Source: an uncultured Sutterella sp.
GTDB taxonomy: Bacteria; Pseudomonadota; Gammaproteobacteria; Burkholderiales; Burkholderiaceae_F
Direction of reading: 5' to 3'
DNA length: 64,000 nt
NCBI GenBank assembly: GCA_937943605.1
Contig: CALEAW010000087.1
Location: 14,567-78,566, forward strand
In this document: positions 18,246 through 24,482 of the stretch, in pieces
How positions within the stretch are numbered: position 1 is the first letter of the stretch
How the letters are laid out: the number at the start of each line of letters is the position of its first letter
Made by a program: the position numbers and the translations under genes
Notes under the pieces: model-generated
Seen by the model: the letters and a program-made list of their open reading frames with translations, nothing else
What the model was told of the DNA's origin: nothing
The model's database searches: none

Positions 18246-18476
18246 TTACCACCTCCTCACAAATGTCTTCCAACCTGCCACCGACTGACAACGTCGACGC
18301 CCAGAGATGTAATCCCTGAGCGTTCTAATCGGCATATCCAACATCAAACTAATCTGTCGATAGGTATAGCCCTGTTCCCTCAACTGACGCGCATGCTCAA
18401 CATCAGAGTTCAAATAACGAGCGTTCACATGATCCTCTCCGATTGCTCGTCCCGCATCGTTGACTGTCACTGTCAT
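18246..18476 (-). CDS. Small helix-turn-helix protein upstream of terS
   Basis: 76 aa. HARQLREQGYTYRQISLMLDMPIRTLRDYISG is seen as two halves, ARQLREQGYTYRQISLML and DMPIRTLRDYISG, a clear helix-turn-helix of the Hin/homeodomain-like type. The N-terminus DAGRAIGEDHVNARYLNSDV recalls the DNA-reading arm of small HNH-associated or regulator proteins, but no nuclease motif is present. It ends two bases before terS and overlaps the previous gene by 74 bases; it may regulate late genes or aid packaging-site recognition. Confidence 0.6.
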   Translation of the reverse strand: MTVTVNDAGRAIGEDHVNARYLNSDVEHARQLREQGYTYRQISLMLDMPIRTLRDYISGRRRCQSVAGWKTFVRRW

Positions 18477-18672
18477 CTTGTGTTCTGAAGTAACGCGGAT
18501 ATTCCTTTTTGACTTTTCCGATTGCAGAGTCAATGATCTTTGCCCTGAGCACAGGGTTGTCCCACCCGACCGCCTTGGCATCTCTGGAAGCTCGAACAAG
18601 AGCATCTGCTGCCACTGGCGGCAGGAAGCCCGAGACTCCGATTCTTCCCCCTTCACGTTCCTCGTCATTCAT
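18403..18672 (-). CDS. Small phage protein of unknown function
   Basis: 89 aa, starting MNDEEREGGRIGVSGFLPP, with the ATG overlapping the stop of the RusA-like gene. ALVRASRDAKAVGWDNPVLRAKIID resembles an initiator or regulatory helix, and the C-terminus is charged and Ser-rich. A competing frame (start 18668) covers the same bases but its product has biased composition before residue 65, so I prefer this one. No family recognised. Confidence 0.5.
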   Translation of the reverse strand: MNDEEREGGRIGVSGFLPPVAADALVRASRDAKAVGWDNPVLRAKIIDSAIGKVKKEYPRYFRTQDDSDSQRCGTSNRRGSCERSLFEL

Positions 18673-19075
18673 CAGGTTCCTCCCAATCAAAGACAACAGC
18701 CAATGCACCAGGCTTTTCAGGCTCGTTCCACACCTGCTCGCGAAAATGGAATGTGCTGTCATCAACACCTAGCGCCTCTGCCGCCCCATCAAAAATGGCC
18801 TTGCAATTCGCAATGAGGTTGTCTTCATCTCGATAACGGTTTAATGGTGGCGTACAAATTAAGCGCACATTCATCGTTCCGCCCTTCCATCTGCGATCGG
18901 CTCTTCCTTCTTTGAGTTGCACCTCACTAATGACAGCTTTTTTCATTGCTTGTGCCGTCTTCAATCGCGTGTGCATCTTCGTCGCTTTGAAAAGCTTTGC
19001 CTTTGCAAAGACGGTCAAGCGAGCATTAGGCGAAAGACCACGCGGTGGCCACGGCAGTTCAACACGGAAAATCAT
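18665..19075 (-). CDS. rusA: RusA-like Holliday junction resolvase
   Basis: 136 aa. The opening FRVELPWPPRGLSPNARLT and the catalytic stretch RYRDEDNLIANCKAIFDGA (Asp residues of the D-x-D-N...K...D pattern) identify the RusA endodeoxyribonuclease family. It cleaves four-way junctions in phage recombination and resolves branches before packaging. It lies in the cluster of small metabolism genes between replication and terminase, as in many lambdoid phages, and overlaps both neighbours by a few bases. Confidence 0.88.
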   Translation of the reverse strand: MIFRVELPWPPRGLSPNARLTVFAKAKLFKATKMHTRLKTAQAMKKAVISEVQLKEGRADRRWKGGTMNVRLICTPPLNRYRDEDNLIANCKAIFDGAAEALGVDDSTFHFREQVWNEPEKPGALAVVFDWEEPDE

Positions 19076-19308
19076 TTTTCTTTTCTCCTCTTCCTCAAAA
19101 CTTTGAGAGCCTTCATACGTTGTGCTATACGGGCTTCATCTGCTCTCTTGAACCGATCACACCGACAAGGTCCCTCGATGCGCTGTAGGACGTTCCAACG
19201 CCCGCCCTCACGGTCCTTGTGGTCACAGTAGCCTCGGCCATCTCCAAAAAGCCACGTTGGTGTCCGTTCAGACCCTGCGAGATAGTGGCAATCGATGCAC
19301 CTACTCAC
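19072..19308 (-). CDS. Small cysteine-rich phage protein
   Basis: 78 aa with a GTG start that overlaps the stop of the tiny gene before it (GTGA). Cysteines in CIDCHYLAG, GYCDHKDREGG and GPCRCDRF could bind zinc; the C-terminus (MKALKVLRKRRKEK) is strongly basic. The pattern suits a nucleic-acid-binding or DNA-metabolism accessory protein. No named family recognised. Confidence 0.6.
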   Translation of the reverse strand: MSRCIDCHYLAGSERTPTWLFGDGRGYCDHKDREGGRWNVLQRIEGPCRCDRFKRADEARIAQRMKALKVLRKRRKEK

Positions 19309-19388
19309 TTATCTCCCCTTGCCATAATCCAAACAACAAAAGCGCAAAAAACAAGCCAAACCACCATTGCCCAAAAACCTTCACTCAT
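19305..19388 (-). CDS. Tiny 27-aa single-helix membrane protein
   Basis: ATG at 19388 with GGAGACAAGG just upstream. The product MSEGFWAMVVWLVFCAFVVW continues IMARGDK and is one membrane helix with a short charged tail. Its TGA overlaps the GTG of the next gene as GTGA, and its ATG overlaps the previous stop, the same coupling used through this operon, which is the main reason to accept it. Function unknown. Confidence 0.6.
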   Translation of the reverse strand: MSEGFWAMVVWLVFCAFVVWIMARGDK

Positions 19389-19476
19389 CCTTGTCTCCTT
19401 CAGGATCCCAACAGCAATAGAGCGCCACAATCACTACGTAGAACACACCAATGAAAATGCACGCCGCCACCTTCAC
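19381..19476 (-). CDS. Tiny 31-aa single-helix membrane protein
   Basis: GTG at 19476 preceded by GGGAGGATCAA. Product begins MKVAACIFIGVFYVVIVALY and ends CCWDPEGDKDE: one membrane helix then an acidic tail. Its start overlaps the upstream stop as GTGA and its stop lies within the start of the 27-aa gene. Two such micro-genes in tandem with correct ribosome sites are unlikely by chance; function unknown. Confidence 0.55.
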   Translation of the reverse strand: MKVAACIFIGVFYVVIVALYCCWDPEGDKDE

Positions 19477-19778
19477 TTGATCCTCCCGTATCGTTGAATG
19501 CTGCCAACCACCCCGTCATGGACCTTGAGTGCGACGGACTTGCAGTAGCTCACGCGCGCATCGATCTCACGTCCCCAACGGTCTGGTCTTTCATCCCCAC
19601 GGACTCGGCTTGCATACGCCTTGGTTTCGTATGGCGATTGTTTGCCAGTCACCTGCTCAAGCTCTATGTCGTGCCGATGGGGCCATGTGGCCACCTTGAA
19701 CCACTGGCCTTCATCGGTACGCAGGAACGTGGTCTTTCCTGTCCTGTATTCGATCTCTTGCATCACCTCAGCTTTCAT
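19473..19778 (-). CDS. Small phage protein of unknown function
   Basis: 101 aa; start at 19778 is favoured by an AAAGAGG-type ribosome site 8-10 bases upstream, whereas the longer reading to 19853 adds a low-complexity head that overlaps the region opposite the WYL gene's leader. Contains YRTGKTTFLRTDEGQWFKVA, then charged helices rich in Arg/Asp, and ends DGVVGSIQRYGRIK. No family recognised. The stop overlaps the next tiny gene. Confidence 0.55.
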   Translation of the reverse strand: MKAEVMQEIEYRTGKTTFLRTDEGQWFKVATWPHRHDIELEQVTGKQSPYETKAYASRVRGDERPDRWGREIDARVSYCKSVALKVHDGVVGSIQRYGRIK

Positions 19779-19870
19779 TTTTTTTGCCTCTTTTAGATCC
19801 CCGTGGGATGATTGAACTGCAGGGCCCTGAGAAGTTCTGCTTTGTTCAACCAAACCACGGAGAAATCGTT

Positions 19871-20170
19871 ATGTCCGTTTACGACGACTTAGTCTTCGCC
19901 ATCGACAACAGACGTGTTGTCCAGTTCACATACGACGGTCATCGTCGTGTTGTCGAACCTTTTCTGCTTGGTGTGACGACTGCAGGTAAGCCCGCACTGC
20001 GCGGCTACCAAACAGAAGGCACAAGCAAAACCGGCACAGTCCCCGCATGGCACCTGTTTTCGCTATCGAAGATTTCCGCCATAGAGGTGACGCAATCCTG
20101 TTTCGAAGGTGTAAGGCCGTTTTACAACCCAGCTGATAAAGCCATGTTGCGTATCGACGCTCATGTTTAG
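19871..20170 (+). CDS. Stand-alone WYL-domain protein
   Basis: 99 aa on the strand opposite to its neighbours. FAIDNRRVVQFTYDGHRRVVEP, read as FAIDNRRVVQF and TYDGHRRVVEP, then ALRGYQTEGTS, VPAWHLFSLSKISAIEV and VRPFYNPADKAML fit the WYL fold, an SH3-like ligand-sensing module usually fused to a helix-turn-helix. Here there is no DNA-binding part. WYL proteins often control CRISPR, defence or phage genes, so a sensor role is plausible but not shown. It has its own position in a minus-strand operon and is probably transcribed separately. Confidence 0.75.
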   Translation: MSVYDDLVFAIDNRRVVQFTYDGHRRVVEPFLLGVTTAGKPALRGYQTEGTSKTGTVPAWHLFSLSKISAIEVTQSCFEGVRPFYNPADKAMLRIDAHV

Positions 20171-20258
20171 CTAGCGCACCGCAATCACACGGGCCTGCCG
20201 GATAAGCAGGCTCGTTGTGCACTGCGCAATCGGAGTCATGGATTACTTCCTTCGTCAT
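19926..20258 (-). CDS. Small phage protein whose 3' part lies antisense to the WYL gene
   Basis: 110 codons. The first ~30 residues, IHDSDCAVHNEPAYPAGPCD then CGALAKHERR, resemble a short Cys/His-containing protein family of phages (the CAVHN and GPCDCG elements). The ATG at 20258 overlaps the upstream stop (ATGA), so the 5' end is a real operon gene. From about residue 32 the frame runs antisense to the WYL gene and its sequence loses family character. I think the original C-terminus was replaced when the WYL gene arrived. Confidence 0.4.
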   Translation of the reverse strand: MTKEVIHDSDCAVHNEPAYPAGPCDCGALAKHERRYATWLYQLGCKTALHLRNRIASPLWRKSSIAKTGAMRGLCRFCLCLLFGSRAVRAYLQSSHQAEKVRQHDDDRRM

Positions 20259-20482
20259 TTCACTAACACCCCATAAACCCAATACACATCAGCGCAAAAG
20301 GCCACACTGATAGCCACTGTCACCGTCATTGACGCGACGAACGCAAGCCAATCACCGTAGACATCTAGCGTTCGATTCCTAGCAGAGATTGACCTCGCCC
20401 ACATCAGAATCGAATAGACCGCTGCAACAAGAATCCCGAAGGCGACATTGCTGAACCACAGCTGTCCAAAACTCACACTCAT
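20255..20482 (-). CDS. Small two-helix membrane protein
   Basis: 75 aa. Hydrophobic segments at residues ~6-28 (GQLWFSNVAFGILVAAVYSI) and ~45-70 (WLAFVASMTVTVAISVAFCA) separated by a short basic loop (SARNRTLD). It follows the helicase loader by one base and overlaps the next gene's ATG. No family recognised. Confidence 0.55.
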   Translation of the reverse strand: MSVSFGQLWFSNVAFGILVAAVYSILMWARSISARNRTLDVYGDWLAFVASMTVTVAISVAFCADVYWVYGVLVK

Positions 20483-20483
20483 A

Positions 20484-21353
20484 TCAGATCACCTCATCGA
20501 TCTTCATGATTCGACGGCGCTGACTTTCCCCCTTGAAGTAAAGGAAGACGCTTGAGCCTAGGATTCGGTTAAACAACCGCTCACCGAGTTTTGCTCTGAG
20601 CGTATTTGGGTTAGATGTACTCTTTGCCTGATCCTTTTCGTCCGGCAAAAGGTTGGTGACAAAGATCGTTGGCAGTCGTCTTGAGTAGCGCTCGTCCAGA
20701 AGCGACATCAGCTGCGACTCTTCGAAGCTATTTCCGTTCTGCACACCTACTTCATCGATCACAAGCAAAGGAGCACGCACAAGGCTGTTGTAGTCATCCA
20801 TATCGGACTTGAAGCTATCTGCCTTACGGATTGCTCGTAGCACATCCCACATGGGCGCATAGAGCCCTTGAACGCGATCAAACAACTCCTGCAGAATTGC
20901 GCAAGCAAGCATCGTCTTGCCGGTACCACAGTTGCCATAGAGGCAGAAGCCAACGCCCTTCTCGGCCACCTTCTCGAAGTTGTCTACGTAGAGACGCGCC
21001 TGGCGAAGAGACTCACGCAGATGTTCGTTAGTGACGGTGAAGTCCTTCAGCAACTTCCCGACGAAAGAGGCAGGAACGTTACTCTTGCGACAAGCGGACA
21101 TGTAGGCCTCATGCTTAGCGGCCTGTTGGCGCTTACGCTCAAGCTCCTCAGCCTCGGCCTTGGCCCGTGCAACCTCAGCTTGATACTCCGGCGAGGCCAA
21201 ACGATCTGCCTTGCACTTAGGGCACTCAGGTGTGTGAGCCAAGCGACCTGCTACAAAGCACTGCTCTACCATGTAGGCTCCATGCTTAGGACAGGTCAAC
21301 GTCACTTCACGAACGCCCGTACCTTGGAAACTAGCTGTAGTCATCTGTGTCAT
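20484..21353 (-). CDS. DnaC-like helicase loader
   Basis: 289 aa. N-terminal zinc-like pairs (CPKHG at ~20, CPKC at ~43) and a long charged helix, then an AAA+ core: Walker A YGNCGTGKTML (~150), Walker B LLVIDEVGVQN (~205), sensor FVTNLLPDE (~240) and an arginine-rich end (LGERLFNRIL). It places the host replicative helicase at the phage origin together with the O-like initiator, whose stop overlaps this ATG as TAATG. Confidence 0.9.
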   Translation of the reverse strand: MTQMTTASFQGTGVREVTLTCPKHGAYMVEQCFVAGRLAHTPECPKCKADRLASPEYQAEVARAKAEAEELERKRQQAAKHEAYMSACRKSNVPASFVGKLLKDFTVTNEHLRESLRQARLYVDNFEKVAEKGVGFCLYGNCGTGKTMLACAILQELFDRVQGLYAPMWDVLRAIRKADSFKSDMDDYNSLVRAPLLVIDEVGVQNGNSFEESQLMSLLDERYSRRLPTIFVTNLLPDEKDQAKSTSNPNTLRAKLGERLFNRILGSSVFLYFKGESQRRRIMKIDEVI

Positions 21354-22402
21354 TAGAAACTCCCGTCGCCGTAGTAGGCGTCATCAAATCGAAGCGGTGC
21401 GTTATTGCGTGGCGTGTATGTCGTCTTAGGCTTCCAATCCTCAGCGTTAGCAGTCCACGTCCTCCAGGCGGCCTTCCAATCGCTGTACTTACGTCCATTG
21501 GCGTAGGCACTGTTCACGAACTTTCTGAACTCCTTGAGCGCATCGATGCTTGGGTGCTTTTCTTTGGCGTAGGCAAGGTAGTCATCAGGGATCTGTTCAT
21601 CTGGCGAGAACGGACATTGAGTCTTGGCTTTAGCACGTGACTTCTTCGGCTTTTTCTCCTCGATCATTTCCGTGGCGTCAGGAAAAAGATCGGAGGACGC
21701 GGGAGCGTCAATTGACTGAGTACATGACTGAGTAGTTGACAGAGTATTGATAGAGTCGTGTACCGTTTTCGGTACTACTGTCGTCCCGTTTTCGGTACTA
21801 CCGTTGTCCCGTTTTTGGGACGACTGTCGTCCCGTTTTTGGGTTGTCCCGTTTTTGGGTCGTCCCGTTTTCGGGGGTATCTTTAACAAGGTTTTCAAGAG
21901 GTTCGGCGGAAGGTGCTATACATACCTTGTTATTTATCTTGTTATATTCCTTGTTAATACCTTGTTCGGGTGTAAGTTTTTGCAGGGGTTCACGGTAATT
22001 TTTTACAGGGGTCTCCTGTAAGTTTTTACAGCCCTCTCCTGTAATTTCTTGCAGGGGTATAACTTCTGCACCCCCTGTAATTTCTTGCAGGGGTGTTGAT
22101 TCATACAGGGGTGTACTTTCCTGCAACAGCTCAGCAACTGGCAGTCGATCAAGATGCAAAGTGAAATAACGCTTTTGGCCAGGCTTCTGAATTGATGACA
22201 CAAAGCCAAGTTCGTGTAACGCCTTTAGCGTTAATCGAACAGTTCGATCATTGACACGTGATACACGTGCAATTGCTTCAGTCGACGGGAAACAAGCCCC
22301 CGTTTCCTTGTTATGGAAAAACGCGAGCGCTTCTAACACGTCGACCTGAGTGCGATCAGTCAAACCTGACGCACGGACTTTGTGCATAGCCTCATAACTC
22401 AT
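21353..22402 (-). CDS. Phage replication initiator (O-like) with internal iterons
   Basis: 349 aa. Residues ~10-75 form a winged-helix DNA-binding domain (CFPSTEAIARVSRVNDRTVR then LTLKALHELGF), as in lambda O and RepA_N/DnaD types. A low-complexity linker (residues ~90-245) is encoded by two sets of DNA repeats. The C-terminal ~90 residues (FSPDEQIPDDYLAYAKEKHP, KEFRKFVNSAYANG, DWKAAWRTWTANAEDW) are the DnaT/O-C-like part that contacts the loader. Start ATG at 22402 after GGTGAGG. Confidence 0.85.
   Translation of the reverse strand: MSYEAMHKVRASGLTDRTQVDVLEALAFFHNKETGACFPSTEAIARVSRVNDRTVRLTLKALHELGFVSSIQKPGQKRYFTLHLDRLPVAELLQESTPLYESTPLQEITGGAEVIPLQEITGEGCKNLQETPVKNYREPLQKLTPEQGINKEYNKINNKVCIAPSAEPLENLVKDTPENGTTQKRDNPKTGRQSSQKRDNGSTENGTTVVPKTVHDSINTLSTTQSCTQSIDAPASSDLFPDATEMIEEKKPKKSRAKAKTQCPFSPDEQIPDDYLAYAKEKHPSIDALKEFRKFVNSAYANGRKYSDWKAAWRTWTANAEDWKPKTTYTPRNNAPLRFDDAYYGDGSF
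21763..21874. repeat. Iteron array A (six copies)
   Basis: Six near-identical 11-12 base units, CCCGTTTTYGGG, start at 21763, 21785, 21808, 21831, 21847 and 21863. Steps are 22, 23, 23, 16 and 16 bases. They lie inside the initiator gene, as lambda O-binding iterons do, and probably bind the initiator protein. Confidence 0.75.
21971..22113. repeat. Iteron array B (about six copies)
   Basis: Units of the form TGTAAKTTYTTRCAGGGGT occur at about 21971, 21995, 22017, 22040 and 22076, with a shorter copy (ATACAGGGGTGT) near 22103. Several units hold CCTGTAA facing TTRCAGG and so are imperfect inverted repeats. Distinct from array A and separated from it by ~100 AT-rich bases that could be the unwinding element. 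Confidence 0.7.
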
Positions 22403-22409
22403 GACTGCC

Positions 22410-22673
22410 TCACCTTCTTTCAGACAAAGATCGATCCAAAGCAGTACCTGAAATTAGATCCCAGTCAATCTCTGGCAGCAGTTCTCTTCGAGTCACGGCA
22501 CCGCCCGTTTCTTTTTCGATAGAACAAGCAAGGCAAACTGAGAGCTTTTTCCCGTAAATGATGTTGTTTAACGAGGTCAACTTGATGCCGCAACGTTCCG
22601 CGAGAGCATTTCGCTCTACTTTTTTCAGCGACCTCAGATATGCGTTAGCACGTGGAAGCATTAATTTCCCCAT
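22410..22673 (-). CDS. Cro/YdaS-like repressor
   Basis: 87 aa. NAYLRSLKKVERNALAERCG then IKLTSLNNIIYGKKLSVCLA is a helix-turn-helix of the YdaS/Cro type (LASKCGTS..YLSQI-like pattern), followed by IEKETGGAVTRRELLPEIDW, a common ending of YdaS proteins. It is divergent from the S24 repressor and heads the leftward early operon (initiator, loader), so it is the Cro counterpart. An in-frame ATG four codons later (22661) is an equally good start. Confidence 0.8.
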   Translation of the reverse strand: MGKLMLPRANAYLRSLKKVERNALAERCGIKLTSLNNIIYGKKLSVCLACSIEKETGGAVTRRELLPEIDWDLISGTALDRSLSERR

Positions 22674-22706
22674 AACAGTTTATTTCCTAGGTGCATTGTA
22701 CACCAT

Positions 22707-22734
22707 TTTATAAACCATAAAAGGTTACTCTCAA
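22707..22734 (-). promoter_or_regulatory. Leftward early (cro) promoter with operator
   Basis: Minus strand TTGAGA, 16 bases, TATAAA. The spacer holds TAACCTTTTATGGTTTA (22711-22727), whose ATGGTTTA half is the same as in the palindrome of the promoter at 23598. A repressor bound there would cover both boxes. Confidence 0.7.
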
Positions 22735-22758
22735 CCTGCCACACCAGAATTCTTTTTG

Positions 22759-22787
22759 TTGCACCGTAACTCTTGACGGGTGATAAT
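22759..22787 (+). promoter_or_regulatory. Repressor (cI) promoter
   Basis: TTGCAC, 17 bases, GATAAT; the expected start of transcription is ~22794, only about 14 bases before the ATG at 22808, with GGGGG as ribosome site. Confidence 0.65.
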
Positions 22788-22807
22788 CGGGGTTACAAGG
22801 GGGTTAT

Positions 22808-23494
22808 ATGCAAGACATCACTACCATACGCAGAAACAATTTGAGAGAACTTATCTCTCAGTACCCGTCCCAGGTCGCCTTTGCCACAGCGGTTGAAAAA
22901 TCACCACAACAAATTGGTGGAATGCTAAATGGCTCTAAAAGCTTTGGTAATCGAATCGCCAGAGATATTGAAGAAAAGCTTGGATTGAAGACTGGCTATC
23001 TAGATCAGGCAAGCAACGACAACCAGTTTGTACGTATTTCGCGATTAGGAGACCCTAATGATGGCAACTGGGTAAGAATTCCGTTACTTGATATTGAAGC
23101 ATCATGTGGGGGAGGAATCGAAAGCAGCTTGCCGTCAATAGTTGGCGGAGTCGATTTAGCTCCTGAATTTTTACTATCTCTACCAGGCGTCATCTCTCCT
23201 CGACACCTTCACGTTGTTAATGCTCACGGTGACTCAATGGAGCCAACGGTTATGGATAAAGCATTCTGCGTGATCGATACTGCGCAAACACGCATCCTCG
23301 CTGACGGCATCTACTGCCTTTGCGCAGAAAATCAGATTTTCATCAAACGATTGCAACGTAATCTTGATGGAACACTGCTTTTAATTTCAGACAATCCGCG
23401 ATACCATCCGCAAACAATCGATAAGCTTACGCTAGAAGAACGAACCACCATCGTAGGCCGTGTCGTTTACGTCTACAACGGCTCTCCCCTATAA
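22808..23494 (+). CDS. CI-type S24 phage repressor
   Basis: 228 aa. Residues 1-65 are a helix-turn-helix (SQVAFATAVEKSPQQIGGML, NGSKSFGNRIARDIEEKLGL); residues ~95-228 are a LexA-like S24 domain with cleavage region EASCGGG, catalytic Ser in HGDSMEPTVMD and catalytic Lys in FIKRLQRN. It keeps the prophage silent and is expected to self-cleave upon RecA activation, so the prophage should be SOS-inducible. Its likely binding sites are the operators at 22711 and 23608. Confidence 0.92.
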   Translation: MQDITTIRRNNLRELISQYPSQVAFATAVEKSPQQIGGMLNGSKSFGNRIARDIEEKLGLKTGYLDQASNDNQFVRISRLGDPNDGNWVRIPLLDIEASCGGGIESSLPSIVGGVDLAPEFLLSLPGVISPRHLHVVNAHGDSMEPTVMDKAFCVIDTAQTRILADGIYCLCAENQIFIKRLQRNLDGTLLLISDNPRYHPQTIDKLTLEERTTIVGRVVYVYNGSPL

Positions 23495-23518
23495 CTCACC
23501 GCTCACCTCACCCCTAAC

Positions 23519-23542
23519 AGCCCGCATATCGCGGGCTTTTTT
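23519..23542 (+). terminator. Terminator after the repressor gene
   Basis: AGCCCGC and GCGGGCT pair around ATATC-type bases and are followed by six T. It separates repressor transcription from the rightward unit. Confidence 0.85.
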
Positions 23543-23597
23543 ATTGTCTCTTGATTCACATCAACTATCTTTTACACCGTGCAGGGTTATTTTTTGG

Positions 23598-23626
23598 TTG
23601 ACTTTAGTAAACCATTATGGTTTAAT
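23598..23626 (+). promoter_or_regulatory. Rightward early promoter with repressor operator
   Basis: TTGACT, 17 bases, TTTAAT. The spacer and -10 hold the perfect palindrome TAAACCATTATGGTTTA (23608-23624), related to the operator in the cro promoter. It points into the right arm and is probably the functional equivalent of lambda PR, silenced in the lysogen. Confidence 0.75.
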
Positions 23627-23704
23627 ATGGTTGTTCGCAAACAACCCATATCGGTTTAGCGAATAACCCCGAAACCCCACCTCAACGACCTAAGGACTTT
23701 GCGA

Positions 23705-23818
23705 GTGGCACGGGCAAAGAAGGGAAGAGCTTCGGACCGCTTAGATCTTGTGGCGGCACACAAGGGAGTGCGAGCAATGCGTAACGACCTGATTACGCTC
23801 CTGCCAGGACAGCATTAG
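23705..23818 (+). CDS. Small basic 37-codon ORF after the early-right promoter
   Basis: GTG start with TAAGGA 8 bases upstream. Product reads MARAKKGRASDRLDLVAAHK then GVRAMRNDLITLLPGQH: an arginine/lysine-rich head like the RNA-binding head of lambdoid N proteins, then a short amphipathic end. Third-base use is consistent with coding. It would be the first gene expressed upon induction. I do not recognise a family; the N-like idea rests only on charge, size and place. Confidence 0.45.
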   Translation: MARAKKGRASDRLDLVAAHKGVRAMRNDLITLLPGQH

Positions 23819-23887
23819 TGCAGAGGTCATGTCAGACCCGATCTGTAGAGCCAAGACACGGCAACAGAGCCTGGCAGCAGAAAGCCG

Positions 23888-23926
23888 ATCTAAGCCCTTT
23901 CAAGAGAGAGGGCTTAGATGGGTTTT
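23888..23926 (+). terminator. Terminator-like hairpin, conserved-loop copy A
   Basis: ATCTAAGCCCT and AGGGCTTAGAT form a perfect 11-bp stem around the 10-base loop TTCAAGAGAG, followed by GGGTTTTCG. The same loop occurs in an unrelated stem at 31104. Confidence 0.7.
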
Positions 23927-23966
23927 CGTTGAGCAAAAGGTGGTATTTACTGGACTTTTGAGTGAA

Positions 23967-23999
23967 AATGTGTTAGAAGAAGTCTTCTTCTAACACATT
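23967..23999. promoter_or_regulatory. 33-bp perfect palindrome before the Panacea gene
   Basis: AATGTGTTAGAAGAAG and its exact complement CTTCTTCTAACACATT flank a single T. The centre is 35 bases before the antitoxin ATG at 24018. No T-run follows on either strand, so an operator is more likely than a terminator. Confidence 0.7.
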
Positions 24000-24017
24000 A
24001 ACTACTACGGAGGAGTC

Positions 24018-24482
24018 ATGACGGAACTTGCTTTTCGCCCAATGGACGGCCTCCAGGTCATGGCATACATCATCAAGATGTGCAAAGAGCTTGGAACGCC
24101 GTACAACGTGACCAAGCTGCAGAAACTCATGTACTGCTGTGATGGTGTCACATTAGCCACTTACGGTCATCCACTATCAAAGGAACGTCCTGAAGCGTGG
24201 CAATATGGTCCCGTCTTTCCCAATGTTCTCAGGTATATCCACGCCAACGGGCTTGAGGCCGTAACAGGGAAAGAATTTGAGGACAAAGCCCCTGAAGAGA
24301 TAAAAAAGCTAATCGAAGGAACAATCGTCTTCTTCGGGAAGTTTTCTGCATCTCAGCTATCCGCCTGGTCTCACAAGATCGGTTCACCCTGGTACCGCGC
24401 ATCGAACGGCGGCACCAATCTAAAGACACCGATTGACGACCTATCGATTAAAAGCTATTTCCAGTCTGAGGTCATGGCGTGA
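24018..24482 (+). CDS. Panacea-domain (SocA-like) antitoxin
   Basis: 154 aa with GGAGGAGTC just before the ATG. VMAYIIKMCKELGTPYNVTK then LQKLMYCCDGVTLATYGHPL, followed by AWQYGPVFPNVLRYI, is the signature of the Panacea domain (DUF4065, SocA type), an all-helical module known to neutralise many unrelated toxins. Its stop overlaps the GTG of the next gene (GTGA), a tight two-gene unit. It stands between the repressor-controlled promoter and the Kiwa pair. Confidence 0.85.
   Translation: MTELAFRPMDGLQVMAYIIKMCKELGTPYNVTKLQKLMYCCDGVTLATYGHPLSKERPEAWQYGPVFPNVLRYIHANGLEAVTGKEFEDKAPEEIKKLIEGTIVFFGKFSASQLSAWSHKIGSPWYRASNGGTNLKTPIDDLSIKSYFQSEVMA

Larger units (their letters stand above)
23629..23926 (+). 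ncRNA. Structured leader or small RNA from the early-right promoter
   Basis: This ~300-base stretch begins at the expected transcription start with a perfect 7-bp hairpin (GGTTGTT/AACAACC, 23629-23646) and ends with a terminator-like hairpin at 23888. In between are CTTGTG/CACAAG (~23748-23763), GCGTAA/TTACGC (23779-23798) and an 8-bp outer stem CTGCCAGG/CCTGGCAG (23801-23808 with 23870-23877) enclosing small hairpins such as GGTC/GACC. No long ORF is present, only the 37-codon frame at 23705. Whether RNA, peptide or both act is open. Confidence 0.45.

Noticed and set aside
18246..18668. 140-codon reading of the small helix-turn-helix gene
   Set aside because: The first 64 codons overlap a better frame starting at 18672 and have no protein-like pattern; the start at 18476 was kept.
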